From: Pedobacter psychrotolerans
Lineage (GTDB): Bacteria; Bacteroidota; Bacteroidia; Sphingobacteriales; Sphingobacteriaceae
Direction: 5' to 3'
NCBI RefSeq assembly: GCF_004340665.1
Contig: NZ_SLWO01000004.1
Location: 1 to 64,000, forward strand
Length of the DNA: 64,000 nt
Shown here: in pieces, positions 28,201 through 37,679 of the stretch
Layout of the letters: each line of letters begins with the position of its first letter
How positions within the stretch are numbered: position 1 is the stretch's first letter
Program-made: the position numbers and the translations under genes
Notes under the pieces: model-generated
Told to the model about the DNA's origin: nothing
Databases searched by the model: none
The model's input: only the letters and a program-made list of their open reading frames with translations

Positions 28201-30854
28201 GGCCGGGTTGGGCACAACGTGAACAAGGATCAAATCCAACAGAAGCATCCATGTTATCATTTACCGCAAATAAAGAGAAATTTACAGTTGGTGAAGATAT
28301 TACGCTTACCATTCCTACTGCTGAAAATGGTAGAGCATTGGTATCTATTGAAAATGGAAGTCGGGTTTTAAAAACCTTCTGGATTGATACTAAAGCTGGA
28401 CAAACGCAATACAAATTTAAGGCGGAAAAAGAAATGGCGCCAAATGTTTTTGCGAACATTACACTGTTACAGCCTCACGCACAAACGGTTAATGATTTGC
28501 CAATCCGGATGTACGGGGCAATTCCGATTCTGGTAGAAGATCCACAAACCATTTTGAAACCTACCATCAAAATGCAGGATAAGATTAAACCTGAAACTGT
28601 AAATACCATTACTGTTGGGGAACAGAACGGAAAGGCCATGACTTATACCATTGCACTGGTTGACGAAGGTTTATTGGATTTAACACGTTTCAAAACACCA
28701 GATCCGCATGGTGCATTCTACGCCCGTGAAGGATTAGGCGTTAAAACCTGGGATTTATTTGATTATGTTTTAGGTGCATGGGGAGGAAACCTGGAACGAA
28801 TTTTAAGTATTGGTGGTGATGGAAGTATCAATAAAAACTTAAATCCGGCAAAGGCTAACCGATTTAAAGCGGTGGTTAAATATATGGGACCATTTACCAT
28901 TGGTAAAGGCGAAAGCAAAACCCATAAATTCAAATTACCACAATATATTGGAGCAGTTAGGGCAATGGTAGTAGCCGGACAGGATGCAGCTTATGGCTTT
29001 GCAGAAAAATCAGTTCAGGTGAAAAAGCCTTTAATGGTTTTAGCAACATTGCCACGGGTAATTGGTCCGGGTGAAACCTTTACTTTACCCGTTACGGTTT
29101 TTGCAACAGAAAAAAATCTAAAAAATGTTTCCGTTCAACTTCAGGCAAGTAATCTAATTGTTAAGGGTACCAATAAACAACAGCTTTTCTACAAGCAAAC
29201 TGGAGAGCAAATGGCCTATTTTGAAGTAAAAGCACCTAATACAGTTGGCATTGCTAAAGTGAAAGTTATTGCACAAAGTGGCGGTGAGCGAACAGACTAT
29301 GATGTGGAAATGGATATTCGAAATCCAAACCCTTATGTAACCAATGTAGTTTCTGCAACCGTTCAACCCGGTCAGAAATGGGCAATAAATTATTCACCTA
29401 TCGGAATGACCGGAACAAATTCAGGTGCACTTGAAGTGTCTTCTATCCCATCGATTAACTTAAAGAAACGCCTGAGTTATCTGATCCAATATCCGCATGG
29501 ATGTATTGAGCAAACTACTTCAGGTATTTTTCCACAGTTGTATTTAGATCGGTTAAGTCCGTTAAATGAGCAACAAAAAGCCATGACGGAGAGAAATATT
29601 AAAGCCGGAATTAATAAAATAAAAGGATTCCAAACCACTGATGGTGGATTATCTTATTGGCCTGGTGAGGGAAATGCAGATGAATGGGGAAGTAATTATG
29701 GTGGCCACTTTTTAGTTGAAGCACAAAACGCGGGCTACACCTTACCTGTAGGATTGCTGGAGGATTTACTGCGTTATCAAAAAACAAAAGCAGCTAATTG
29801 GGCACCTAACAGCAATAATTTTTACGGTGGGGATTTATCTCAGGCCTATCGCTTATACATGCTTGCACTTGCAAAAAAACCAGAAATGGCTGCGATGAAC
29901 AGGTTAAAAGCATTTGAGTACTTATCCGTTTCTGCAAAATGGCGTCTGGCTGCTGCTTATAAATTAGCAGGTCAAAATGATGTGGCACAAAACATGATTC
30001 GTGGATTAGACACTTCCATCCAGCCATACAAACAGTTGGGTGGAACTTATGGTTCTGATGTTCGGGATGAAGCAATGATTTTAGAGACTTTAACCTTGCT
30101 CGGTCAGAAAGCTAAGGCAGCAAGCCTATTACAACCTTTGGCAGCAAAATTAGGTGAGAATACCTGGTATAGCACCCAAACTACAGCATATAGTTTACTG
30201 GCCATTGCTAAATTTTGCGGTACTACGCAATCTGCTAATAAATTACAATATCAATATGTTTTAGATGGAAAAACAGCCGCCGTAAATTCAAATCAGTATT
30301 TAAACAATACAGCAGTAAACTTTAAAGGAAACACGGCATCTGTAACCAATAGCGGTAAAAACGTTTTATTTGTACGTTTGGTTTTAGAAGGACAACCTGT
30401 TGCAGGTCAGAATAATTTCTTACCAAACCGACCTGAGGTATTGGATATGAATGTAATTTACAAACGCTTGAATGGAACCACATTAGATCCTACAACACTG
30501 AAACAAGGAATGGATTTTTATGCTGAGGTAACGGTTAAGAATCCAGGAAGAATGGGGTATTATGAGCAAATGGCTTTAACACAGATTTTCCCATCTGGAT
30601 GGGAGATCATTAACACCAGGTTAAATGATAACCAAAGCATTTTGGCTTCTTCTCCTTTTACTTATCAGGATATCAGAGATGATAGGGTTTTCACTTATTT
30701 CAACATCCGTGAAAATGAAAGTCTGGTTTACAAGGTGCTGTTGAATGCTTCTTATTTAGGGAAATATTATTTATCAGCAGTGCAATGCGAAGCGATGTAT
30801 AACAATGATATTTCGGCAACACAAGATGGTAAATGGGTGCAGGTAGTGAAATAG
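25263..30854 (+). CDS. Bacterial alpha-2-macroglobulin, membrane-anchored
   Basis: 1863 residues. A single membrane segment near 15-32 (FIFIGLLALSIAAIIFIYF) anchors it, in place of the lipobox of E. coli YfhM. Macroglobulin-type beta domains follow, including a GERGVWRPGDSLFVSF segment typical of the MG2 region, then the thioester motif GCIEQ with Cys1414 and Gln1417 both present, in an alpha/alpha toroid domain. It probably traps attacking proteases in the periplasm by covalent attachment. A PBP1C gene follows 78 bases downstream, the known partner arrangement, which suggests defence and repair of the cell wall. Confidence 0.92.
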   Translation: MEQPSTYQSSSKKKFIFIGLLALSIAAIIFIYFRHKKKSNEDNQAYAKYIEAYTSGTISKKSFIRVHLANAATGMQDLGKADSRDLFDFSPSISGKTYWIDPQTVEFRPDENLKPGKEYEASFKLSEVSATEKGLEDFDFEFKVITPGIMLTQNGLVSQNNTSLEYMKLTGEVATADAEETAKIEKVITLDFDQKLKIKWQHDPAKNISKFTVDSIKKKASDQTLKLDWDGDELDAEQKGKEEIRIPALNKFEILDMKAIQGEEDYALVQFSEPIGVGQDLTGMIALGNLSDLRFTIDASQVKVYAAEELKGNYTLNVNNGVENINGKTLAGGKTANLVFEDKLPAVTIAGAGTILPNSSKLVLPFEAINLKAVDVTVIKIYENNIPQFFQSNSYRDGNELRRVAKPILQKTIRLDEDKSLNLHKKNRFTLDLDKMIRTEPGAMYRVTIAFRREYNAYNCKANDEKVESDGGDSYYDENEIYGEKIDEDDNFWQKYNSNYPPNYRWNDKDNPCTPSFYTTERWVSRNLLASNIGLVAKRGNDNSMLIVATDLLTAKPLSGVDLELMDYQKQIIFTTKTDGDGFARFDLKRHPFLLIAKNGSERGYLKLDDGSSLPLSRFDVSGDVVQSGLKGFIYGERGVWRPGDSLFVSFVLEDKLKKLPANYPVTMEFYNPKGQLYKRLINGKPLNGFYTFKTATENTAPTGNWMAKVKAGGATFTKTLKIETVMPNRLKIDFNVGNKPYLTTGTSAATLSAKWLFGAAAQNLKAKVDVNLNTTETKFKGFEGYSFDNPTVNFESQVKTIFEGTLNAAGSAQVNTNLNENNTAPGVLRANFTTKIFEPGGNFSIDNFSIPYHVYKSYLGIRPEKGDKLSGMLVTGKDHKIEIVNVNTDGKLLSGSKTVQVELYKTQWRWWWEQDDQYTYANFTQNQYNKLVETHQVTLSNGKGSWNLKIDEPEWGRYLILVRDVNGGHVTGKSVYVDWPGWAQREQGSNPTEASMLSFTANKEKFTVGEDITLTIPTAENGRALVSIENGSRVLKTFWIDTKAGQTQYKFKAEKEMAPNVFANITLLQPHAQTVNDLPIRMYGAIPILVEDPQTILKPTIKMQDKIKPETVNTITVGEQNGKAMTYTIALVDEGLLDLTRFKTPDPHGAFYAREGLGVKTWDLFDYVLGAWGGNLERILSIGGDGSINKNLNPAKANRFKAVVKYMGPFTIGKGESKTHKFKLPQYIGAVRAMVVAGQDAAYGFAEKSVQVKKPLMVLATLPRVIGPGETFTLPVTVFATEKNLKNVSVQLQASNLIVKGTNKQQLFYKQTGEQMAYFEVKAPNTVGIAKVKVIAQSGGERTDYDVEMDIRNPNPYVTNVVSATVQPGQKWAINYSPIGMTGTNSGALEVSSIPSINLKKRLSYLIQYPHGCIEQTTSGIFPQLYLDRLSPLNEQQKAMTERNIKAGINKIKGFQTTDGGLSYWPGEGNADEWGSNYGGHFLVEAQNAGYTLPVGLLEDLLRYQKTKAANWAPNSNNFYGGDLSQAYRLYMLALAKKPEMAAMNRLKAFEYLSVSAKWRLAAAYKLAGQNDVAQNMIRGLDTSIQPYKQLGGTYGSDVRDEAMILETLTLLGQKAKAASLLQPLAAKLGENTWYSTQTTAYSLLAIAKFCGTTQSANKLQYQYVLDGKTAAVNSNQYLNNTAVNFKGNTASVTNSGKNVLFVRLVLEGQPVAGQNNFLPNRPEVLDMNVIYKRLNGTTLDPTTLKQGMDFYAEVTVKNPGRMGYYEQMALTQIFPSGWEIINTRLNDNQSILASSPFTYQDIRDDRVFTYFNIRENESLVYKVLLNASYLGKYYLSAVQCEAMYNNDISATQDGKWVQVVK

Positions 30855-30881
30855 TCCCCTATTTAATTTATTCATATCTCC

Positions 30882-30914
30882 AAACCTCACAGGTTTTAAA
30901 AACCTGTGAGGTTT
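30882..30914. repeat. AAACCTCACAGGTTTT inverted repeat between A2M and pbpC
   Basis: An almost perfect hairpin with AAACCTCACAGGTTTT and AAAACCTGTGAGGTTT arms. It could weaken transcription into pbpC or be a dispersed repeat; only a modest T-rich tail follows. Confidence 0.55.
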
Positions 30915-30932
30915 CTAATTTTCTAAAATTAA

Positions 30933-33308
30933 ATGCATAAAACACCAAAAGCATTTCTGATTACAGATATCATTTGTATTACCTTGCTTTTGGTGTTCTT
31001 GTTACTTTTGCCTTCAAAACTTTTTAAATCTCCTACATCTTTTGTGGTTGAAGCCAGTAATGGAAATTTATTGAGTGCAGCAATTGCAAGTGATGGGCAA
31101 TGGCGCTTTCCGGTGGCCGATTCAGTACCAGTGAAATTCAAAGACTGTATTATTGCCTTTGAGGATAAAAGATTCTATAGCCATTTTGGAGTTGATTTCC
31201 TGGCCATGAGCAGAGCTATGCGACAAAACCTTCGGGCAAAAAGTGTAGTGAGTGGTGGAAGTACCCTAACCATGCAGGTAATCAGATTATCCAGAAAGGA
31301 AGATAGAACCATATGGCAGAAGCTTTATGAAGTGATCCTCGCCTTTAGGCTGGAACTTAAATATTCAAAGCCAGAAATTATTGGTTTATATGCCGCTAAT
31401 GCACCATTTGGAAGTAATGTAGTCGGATTGGAAGCCGCAAGCTGGCGCTATTATGGCCGTAATGCCAAAACCCTTTCCTGGGGTGAAATGGCCACCTTAG
31501 CTGTTTTGCCTAATAGTCCTTCATTGGTTCACCCCGGAAAAAATTCAACCCGGTTAATTAAAAAACGAAATGATTTATTAGATAGACTAGCCAAGCTTAA
31601 CTATATAGATCAAGGAACGGCAAACCTGTCAAAGCTGGAACCTATTCCTGGAAAACCCATGCCCCTGCCACAAAATGCACCTCATTTGCTCAATCGATTC
31701 AAGGCAGAAAGAGCGAGTTTGGAGATTAATTCCACCAGAATTACGACAACACTAAATGAAGACATTCAACTCAAAGTGAATGCCATTCTGAAACGCTATA
31801 ATAACCGTTACCGTGCAAATGACATCAATAATATTTCTGCATTAATTCTTGATGCTAAAACAGGTAATGTGGTCAGCTATGTGGGTAATATTTATCAACC
31901 TGAAAATACAGCATTGCTTAGTCATGTAGATATGATCAAAGCACCAAGAAGTCCGGGAAGCACATTAAAACCCTTGCTTTACGCCAGTATGTTGAATGAT
32001 GGGTTTATTCTACCACATACACTAATTCCAGATGTGCCTACGCAAATTGCTGGTTATTCACCTCAAAATTATGATTTGGGATACGATGGTGCAATTGCGG
32101 CCGATAAGGCTTTAAGTCGTTCGTTAAATATACCAGCCGTGAAAATGCTGCAGCAATATAAGTATGAAAGGTTTTACGATAAGCTAAAAAAGCTCGGGAT
32201 TGGAACATTAAATCAACCAGCAGATCACTATGGCCTATCTCTTATTTTAGGCGGCAGTGAAGTAACCATGTGGGATCTGGCAAATACTTACATGGGCATG
32301 GTGCGAACTTTAAACCATTTTAATGCCTATAAAGGGTTATATGATCCCAATGATTATAAACAGGCAACCTATTATCATCCTAAGCAGGAGAATGAAAAAG
32401 ATTATCAACGCAACTCTTTTTTAGATCATGGAGCCATTTGGGCAACTTTTAATGCTATGGAAGAAGTAATGCGTCCGGGTGATGAAGGCTTATGGGAACA
32501 ATTTTCTTCATCACAAAGAGTCGCCTGGAAAACAGGTACAAGCTTCGGCTTTCGCGATGCCTGGGCAGTAGGTTTAACACCAAATTATGTGGTTTGTGTA
32601 TGGGTAGGCAATGCAGATGGAGAAGGCCGGCCAGGTTTGGTGGGTATAGAAGCCGCTGCACCAGTTTTATTTGATCTTTTTAGGTTGTTGCCAAATGGCA
32701 AATGGTTTGAAACACCTAAAACAAAATTAAAAAAAATTAAGGTTTGTAAACAAAGTGGTTATAAAGCCGGAGAATTTTGTCCTGATGTTATAGATGAATG
32801 GGTGCCCGTTGCCGGAGAAAAAACCGTTGTTTGCCCCTTTCATAAAATTGTTCATCTAGATAGAACCGGAACATACCGTGTAACCGATCAGTGCGAAAGT
32901 GTAACCAATATGCAGCATAAAAGCTGGTTCATTCTGCCACCGGCAATGGAATATTATTATAGAATTAAAAACAGTGATTATAGAAACTTGCCACCCTATC
33001 TCCCTGGCTGTGATCTATCTGGAGGAAATAATGTGATGGAGCTGATCTATCCAAAAAATGGAGCTTCCGTTTATATTCCGCTTGAACTAAATGGAACACG
33101 TGGAAAAATCGTTTTAAATGCAGCGCATCGAAATCAAAGTTCTAAAATTTACTGGCACATTGACAATGAATATATCGCTACCACTACCAATTATCACCAA
33201 CTGGCTGTTAGTCCGCCGCCAGGAAAACATACGCTGACGCTTGTAGATGAAAATGGAGAAAGATTAGTACAAGTGTTCACAGTGATGGATAAGGATAAAA
33301 AGAAATAG
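30933..33308 (+). CDS. pbpC: Penicillin-binding protein 1C
   Basis: 791 residues, with an N-terminal membrane anchor (ITLLLVFLLLLPSKL). The glycosyltransferase domain has EDKRFYSHFGVD (catalytic Glu77) and SGGSTLTMQ; the transpeptidase domain has STLK (Ser343, Lys346) and KTGTS (533-537). A C-terminal BiPBP_C-type domain follows from about 700. It polymerises glycan strands; PBP1C proteins are thought to act mainly in wall repair. The pairing with the upstream alpha-2-macroglobulin is the classic pbpC-yfhM association. Confidence 0.94.
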   Translation: MHKTPKAFLITDIICITLLLVFLLLLPSKLFKSPTSFVVEASNGNLLSAAIASDGQWRFPVADSVPVKFKDCIIAFEDKRFYSHFGVDFLAMSRAMRQNLRAKSVVSGGSTLTMQVIRLSRKEDRTIWQKLYEVILAFRLELKYSKPEIIGLYAANAPFGSNVVGLEAASWRYYGRNAKTLSWGEMATLAVLPNSPSLVHPGKNSTRLIKKRNDLLDRLAKLNYIDQGTANLSKLEPIPGKPMPLPQNAPHLLNRFKAERASLEINSTRITTTLNEDIQLKVNAILKRYNNRYRANDINNISALILDAKTGNVVSYVGNIYQPENTALLSHVDMIKAPRSPGSTLKPLLYASMLNDGFILPHTLIPDVPTQIAGYSPQNYDLGYDGAIAADKALSRSLNIPAVKMLQQYKYERFYDKLKKLGIGTLNQPADHYGLSLILGGSEVTMWDLANTYMGMVRTLNHFNAYKGLYDPNDYKQATYYHPKQENEKDYQRNSFLDHGAIWATFNAMEEVMRPGDEGLWEQFSSSQRVAWKTGTSFGFRDAWAVGLTPNYVVCVWVGNADGEGRPGLVGIEAAAPVLFDLFRLLPNGKWFETPKTKLKKIKVCKQSGYKAGEFCPDVIDEWVPVAGEKTVVCPFHKIVHLDRTGTYRVTDQCESVTNMQHKSWFILPPAMEYYYRIKNSDYRNLPPYLPGCDLSGGNNVMELIYPKNGASVYIPLELNGTRGKIVLNAAHRNQSSKIYWHIDNEYIATTTNYHQLAVSPPPGKHTLTLVDENGERLVQVFTVMDKDKKK

Positions 33309-33389
33309 CGAGGATATTCTTTTTGAAGTTTTTACCGCAAAGAAAAAGAAGATTTTCGCAAAGAATAAAAAGTAAGGTGAGTTATTTTT

Positions 33390-33490
33390 CACCACAGAGG
33401 GCACAGAGATTTACACAGAGCAGTTCAAGAATTCGCAAAAGAGAAATAAAATTTGAGCGCAGTATTCTCTGTGCCTGCTACTTTGGTGTG
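33390..33490. repeat. CACAGAGGGCACAGAG inverted repeat pair
   Basis: CACCACAGAGGGCACAGAGA at 33390-33409 is echoed in reverse by TCTCTGTGCC...TTTGGTGTG at 33466-33490, with an ACACAGAG copy between. The 33309-33389 stretch also repeats CGCAAAGAA. This is a long imperfect hairpin between convergent genes. Confidence 0.45.
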
Positions 33491-33533
33491 TAATTCAATA
33501 AGGTACTCCTTTGTTGGTAAAAAACGCAGGTAT

Positions 33534-34226
33534 CTATATCTCTGTTTGCTTCACCACCAACTCCCGCACCACTGTTCCGTAAACAATCAGATATTGAGCT
33601 AACATATAGCTGGCCATAATGAGTAGACCAGCTTGAGGAATAGGTCTGCCGAACTTATTCACCGCCAGCACACTATCCGATAAAAGGAAAAGCAATGCAC
33701 CCACTAACACAAACTTAAAACTACTCAAGTTTACTTTTCCATAACGATTGAGCGCCATAATCGTCATAAATGTAATGATGATGGCATACATTAAAATCGC
33801 AAACTGCCAGGCACCCAGGTAAGGTTGTAAGTAAAAGAATAAACCCATGCAGAAAATGATTAATGCTCCTGCACCCCACAAAAAAAACGGACTTCTAAAT
33901 TCTGGGTTAGATTTATGATCAAGAGTAAACGCCCTAATATAGAAGATGTGACAAAGTAAAAATGCAATCAGGCCATAATTAAAAAAGCTACCGTTTTCAG
34001 ATTGCAACATCAAAAAGATATCGCCAGCCAAACTAAAAATTAAACCTGTAAAAATTCTTTTGTGAAAACGACCTTTAAGATGAGTAGCCAAGTACAACCA
34101 AACCAATAATGTAATTACGATAAATGGTTTAGAAACTTGACTCAATAAAGTATTTCCTGATGCTTCTGCATACAATTGAACAATAAATACCAGTGTAAAA
34201 ATGAAGGCAAAAAGTTTTGTTTTCAT
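33534..34226 (-). CDS. YhhN-family membrane protein (lysoplasmalogenase family)
   Basis: 230 residues with about seven to eight membrane helices. It carries the YhhN-type landmarks: VSKPFIVITLLVWLY near the N terminus, FSLAGDIFLML, FLLCHIFYIRAF and GALLFLLSDSVLAV. Members hydrolyse the vinyl-ether bond of lysoplasmalogens or act on related lipids; activity here is inferred from the family only. A -7 element lies just upstream. Confidence 0.8.
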   Translation of the reverse strand: MKTKLFAFIFTLVFIVQLYAEASGNTLLSQVSKPFIVITLLVWLYLATHLKGRFHKRIFTGLIFSLAGDIFLMLQSENGSFFNYGLIAFLLCHIFYIRAFTLDHKSNPEFRSPFFLWGAGALIIFCMGLFFYLQPYLGAWQFAILMYAIIITFMTIMALNRYGKVNLSSFKFVLVGALLFLLSDSVLAVNKFGRPIPQAGLLIMASYMLAQYLIVYGTVVRELVVKQTEI

Positions 34227-34247
34227 TAAGATTTATAAATTGAAGAA

Positions 34248-34255
34248 CAAATTTA
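34248..34255 (-). promoter_or_regulatory. -7 element of the YhhN-family gene
   Basis: TAAATTTG on the minus strand, an exact TAnnTTTG match about 22 bases before the ATG; no clear TTG box upstream. Confidence 0.4.
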
Positions 34256-34299
34256 ATGTTATTACTTAAAGCCTGAAAATAGTAAAGAAGATATTCTGG

Positions 34300-34497
34300 T
34301 TAGCACACCTGGCGAAGTTTTTTCGCTTTGATCTCACCACCTTCCTGAAGTCCAAAAATTAACATTAAAAATTCATCAGTTTCCTGAATGGCAATATTAA
34401 CCACCACCCCTGATAATCCATTATCATCACTTATGGTGTCGCCTACCTTAATTTCTAATAGTGTTGATGTTGGAATGTTATCATTTAAAACAGTCAT
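34300..34497 (-). CDS. Small hypothetical protein
   Basis: 65 residues, no signal peptide or membrane segment, not recognised. Its pattern (LLEIKVGDTISDDNGLSGVVVNIA, then FLMLIFGLQEGGEIKAKKL) looks like a small beta-barrel fold. It lies between a YhhN-family gene and the mannosidase operon, with no evident link to either. Confidence 0.55.
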   Translation of the reverse strand: MTVLNDNIPTSTLLEIKVGDTISDDNGLSGVVVNIAIQETDEFLMLIFGLQEGGEIKAKKLRQVC

Positions 34498-34747
34498 GAT
34501 ATTGATATATTTAAAAATAAAATTAATTGCTGGATAAGAGCAGGCTTAATAGTTGACGTTTTAGTTGCCCATTGAATTAACCTGTTTACCCCTAAACGGT
34601 GGCAAAATTGAACATATTTTTAATAAGGCAAAGCATTAAACCTCAAGAAATTTGGTTTTCTTGACAAGCCTGTGAGATGGCTTCGGTAGAAGATGTGATC
34701 AATTTGGTTCTAAATCAAGATAGAAACCCATAAGTATTTTATAAGCC

Positions 34748-34776
34748 AAAGGCCTTCACAAAAATGAATGGCCTTT
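34748..34776 (-). terminator. Hairpin downstream of the GH125 gene
   Basis: AAAGGCC and GGCCTTT arms around a 15-base loop, just after the GH76-GH125 operon on the minus strand. The 34498-34747 stretch before it holds no gene. Confidence 0.5.
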
Positions 34777-34789
34777 AGCAAAATGGGTT

Positions 34790-36214
34790 TTAAACGGTTA
34801 AAAGTGAAGGTTTTTCATGGTAAGTCCTCCATAACAATTCTCCAAAAAGCGTGTTGGACCATGCAAACCAGGCTCTGGTAAATTTAGCGGGATTATCTTT
34901 ATGAAATGACTCGTGCATAAAACCCTTACCGGCATGTGTTTTTTGTAAGGTGCTGATACAATATTTGATTTCAGCATCATCTTTTGATGTTAATGCCCTC
35001 ATGGTAATACTCATTGGCCAAATCATATCCTGACCAACGTGTGGTCCTCCTATTCCTTCACCGGCGGTACCTTTAAAAAAGTATGGGTTATCTTTAGACA
35101 ATACAAATTTTCTGGTGTTTTGGTAAATTGGATCTTCCGCACTCATTGCACCAAGATATGGCAGACTTAATAAACTAGGTACATTTGCATCATCCATTAA
35201 ATAGTTACTTCCAAAGCCATCAGTTTCAAATGCGTAGATTTTACCATATGTTGGGTGGGTAACAATTGCATGCTTTTTCAAAGCCACATTTACCTCATCA
35301 GCCAGATTAAGCAAATTACTTTCTAAAGCTTTATCACTTTGAAGTGCCCTGATCATTTCAGCAGCTTGTTTTAAGCTGGACACAGCAAAGAAGTTGGAAG
35401 GTATTAAAAAAGGAAAAATTGTAGCATCATCACTTGGGCGAAAGGCCGAACAAATTAATCCGACAGGGTTTACCGGAAAGCCATATCCAGCCATCGGTAA
35501 TGAATCTGTAGGCTTGGTGGTTTCACGCTGAAAATGATAAGGGCCGTGATCTGTTTTACGTTGCTGCTCTTTAAAGGTTTTTAGAATCGTTTCTATTCCT
35601 TTCTTCCAATCTGAATCAAAAGGAGCTTTATCTTCTGTCTTTTTCCAATAATGATAAGCCAAACGAATGGGATAGCACAATGAATCAATTTCCCATTTAC
35701 GTTCATGTACACCCGCCTGCATAGCAGTATCATCTGTTTTCCATTCACCTACTTTATTGGCATCACCATAAAAAGCATTGGCATATGGATCTTTTAGCAC
35801 ACACTTCGTTTGATGATTGATTACACCTGCAATTAGTTTTTTCAGGGCTTCATCTTCATTTACGAATTGCAAATATGGCCAAACCTGGGCTGAACTATCC
35901 CTTAACCACATGGCATCTATATCTCCGGTAATCACATAGGTATCGGAACGACCATTTTTTTCTGAATAATAAACCGTGGTATCTAATGTATTGGGAAAAC
36001 AGTTTTCGAAAAGCCAGGCCAATTCCGGATTTTTAACATTAGACTGGAACGTTTTTATTGCGGCATTCACTGCCTTACTTTCAAAATGTCTTTTTCCAGC
36101 CGCAGCGCGAACTACCGGAAACTCTGAAGCAAAGTCAGCTGCAAATGAAAACTTGGATGCCACTACTCCTGCCCCAAGCAAGCCTGTATTTTGAATAAAT
36201 GTTCTTCTTTTCAT
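34790..36214 (-). CDS. GH125 exo-alpha-1,6-mannosidase
   Basis: 474 residues. The N terminus MKRRTFIQNTGLLGAG is a Tat-type signal (RR followed by TFIQ), so the folded enzyme is exported. The GH125 signature DAMWLRDSSAQVWPYL is present, with GYGFPVNP and HESFHKDNP further on. GH125 enzymes are metal-independent and remove terminal alpha-1,6-mannose from N-glycans or yeast mannan. It lies 11 bases downstream of the GH76 gene, so the two form an operon that could trim an alpha-1,6-mannan backbone. Confidence 0.92.
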   Translation of the reverse strand: MKRRTFIQNTGLLGAGVVASKFSFAADFASEFPVVRAAAGKRHFESKAVNAAIKTFQSNVKNPELAWLFENCFPNTLDTTVYYSEKNGRSDTYVITGDIDAMWLRDSSAQVWPYLQFVNEDEALKKLIAGVINHQTKCVLKDPYANAFYGDANKVGEWKTDDTAMQAGVHERKWEIDSLCYPIRLAYHYWKKTEDKAPFDSDWKKGIETILKTFKEQQRKTDHGPYHFQRETTKPTDSLPMAGYGFPVNPVGLICSAFRPSDDATIFPFLIPSNFFAVSSLKQAAEMIRALQSDKALESNLLNLADEVNVALKKHAIVTHPTYGKIYAFETDGFGSNYLMDDANVPSLLSLPYLGAMSAEDPIYQNTRKFVLSKDNPYFFKGTAGEGIGGPHVGQDMIWPMSITMRALTSKDDAEIKYCISTLQKTHAGKGFMHESFHKDNPAKFTRAWFAWSNTLFGELLWRTYHEKPSLLTV

Positions 36215-36225
36215 TAATTATATTT

Positions 36226-37302
36226 TTATGATTTGGTTAAATTTAAAGTTGCCAGTCTGGCGTATATTTCTAATATTCCGGCCTGTTGCAACAAAGTTTT
36301 ATCACTTTCCTTTCCTAAAAGATTTCTTTCATCACGTTCGGTATTCCAAATGCGATCTGCATCTTTAATCAAAAATGCCAGGCGTGAAGCGTTTTTTTCA
36401 ACAGCATATAAAGCCAGGTAACCTCTAAGCAAAACGGCATTAAACCAATAATGGTCTGGCAGTTTTCCATTTTTATAAAATCGTTTTTCAGCAGCCGCAG
36501 CAATAAGTTTTGCTTCTTTTAGGTATTTATCATCTTTTGTGATTTTATAAAGCAGCACATTTGATTCCAGCATTGTACCCGTATTGTATGTGTAGGCAGC
36601 AGAATCTATTTTTAAGGATGCAACCCTTATTGCATCATAATAAATACCATCAGGCCCCCGCAAGGTTTTATTGGTCCAGTTATAGACCAATAAGGCTGTA
36701 TCCAGATATTTTTTTTCTTTTGTAGCTTGATATAATTCAAGCGAAACTAAGATATTAGGCCCATTTGAACAAGTGTTTTTGGAGGTTTTCTCATCTTCTT
36801 TCCAGTATAATCCGCCACCGGTTTTGTTATCATATCCAGTTAATAACCATGTATAAATTTCTTTTGCCCGATCAAAATAAATCTTATTCTTTGTACGGCT
36901 GTAAGCATTGAGGTAAGCAATTGCAATCCATTGATTATCATCGTAAAACTGACTACTTTTTTCAACATAGGATTGATAAGCCGGCGCTGGAGATTCTTTG
37001 GTGTAATACTGATCAATCGCTTTCATTACTGGCTGCATACCCTGATCATTTTTTAATACCTCTGTTTCGTTTTTAGCCTGAATTAGTGCACAAAGTGGCC
37101 ATAAATAAGAATATGGTTTTTCGGTTTTTCCAATATTTTCAAGATATAGTCCCTTATCTTTCAGGTAAAAATAACGATCTATATTACTTTCGATAATTTT
37201 AATGCGTTGTAAATATTTAAATTTACTGATTTGTGCAGATGAATTGATCCAGCATGAAATCAATAATAAAAAACCTGTAAATACTCTAGTGATGTGTTGC
37301 AT
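36226..37302 (-). CDS. GH76 endo-alpha-1,6-mannanase
   Basis: 358 residues with a signal peptide (FTGFLLLISCWINSSA) and the GH76 catalytic pair in FYDDNQWIAIAY, plus GGGLYWKEDE and KNTCSNGP. GH76 enzymes cut the alpha-1,6-mannan backbone of fungal mannan. It is transcribed first in an operon with GH125. No SusC/SusD pair is nearby, so uptake of products must rely on genes elsewhere. Confidence 0.9.
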   Translation of the reverse strand: MQHITRVFTGFLLLISCWINSSAQISKFKYLQRIKIIESNIDRYFYLKDKGLYLENIGKTEKPYSYLWPLCALIQAKNETEVLKNDQGMQPVMKAIDQYYTKESPAPAYQSYVEKSSQFYDDNQWIAIAYLNAYSRTKNKIYFDRAKEIYTWLLTGYDNKTGGGLYWKEDEKTSKNTCSNGPNILVSLELYQATKEKKYLDTALLVYNWTNKTLRGPDGIYYDAIRVASLKIDSAAYTYNTGTMLESNVLLYKITKDDKYLKEAKLIAAAAEKRFYKNGKLPDHYWFNAVLLRGYLALYAVEKNASRLAFLIKDADRIWNTERDERNLLGKESDKTLLQQAGILEIYARLATLNLTKS

Positions 37303-37679
37303 TTAAAATTATTAAATGTTAAGCTCCTTTTATACCGATCATGGTTAGCCCTTTAGAAAATTCAAATAATCAACATTTGGTCAGAACTTAACAAATATTA
37401 GGATATTTTTTAAAAGATCAAAATTAAAAACGCATATTTTGGCATTCCTAAATCGATTTTACAATTCAATACAGTGATTGATTCGAAATGGTAAAATATA
37501 TTTATCAAATAAATAAAGATGCATTAATTGATTAAATCAGGACCACACAAATATAAAAAGGGCAACAAAATCACCAGATAAAAGAAACAGGCATTGCTAA
37601 AGTCTAAGCTTCATTTAACTGGAATCATTCAGCATGCTTTTTTGTCTGGATTTTATATCTTTAAATAGATTATATAAAT
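37303..37679. other. Divergent intergenic region between GH76 and the DUF1624-like gene
   Basis: 377 AT-rich bases separating two diverging genes, so it should hold promoters for both. No exact TTG/TAnnTTTG pair was found on either strand, and no gene. Confidence 0.5.

Noticed and set aside
34498..34747. A small gene in the gap before the mannosidase operon
   Set aside because: No frame of useful length with a plausible start; the only feature is the terminator hairpin at its end.
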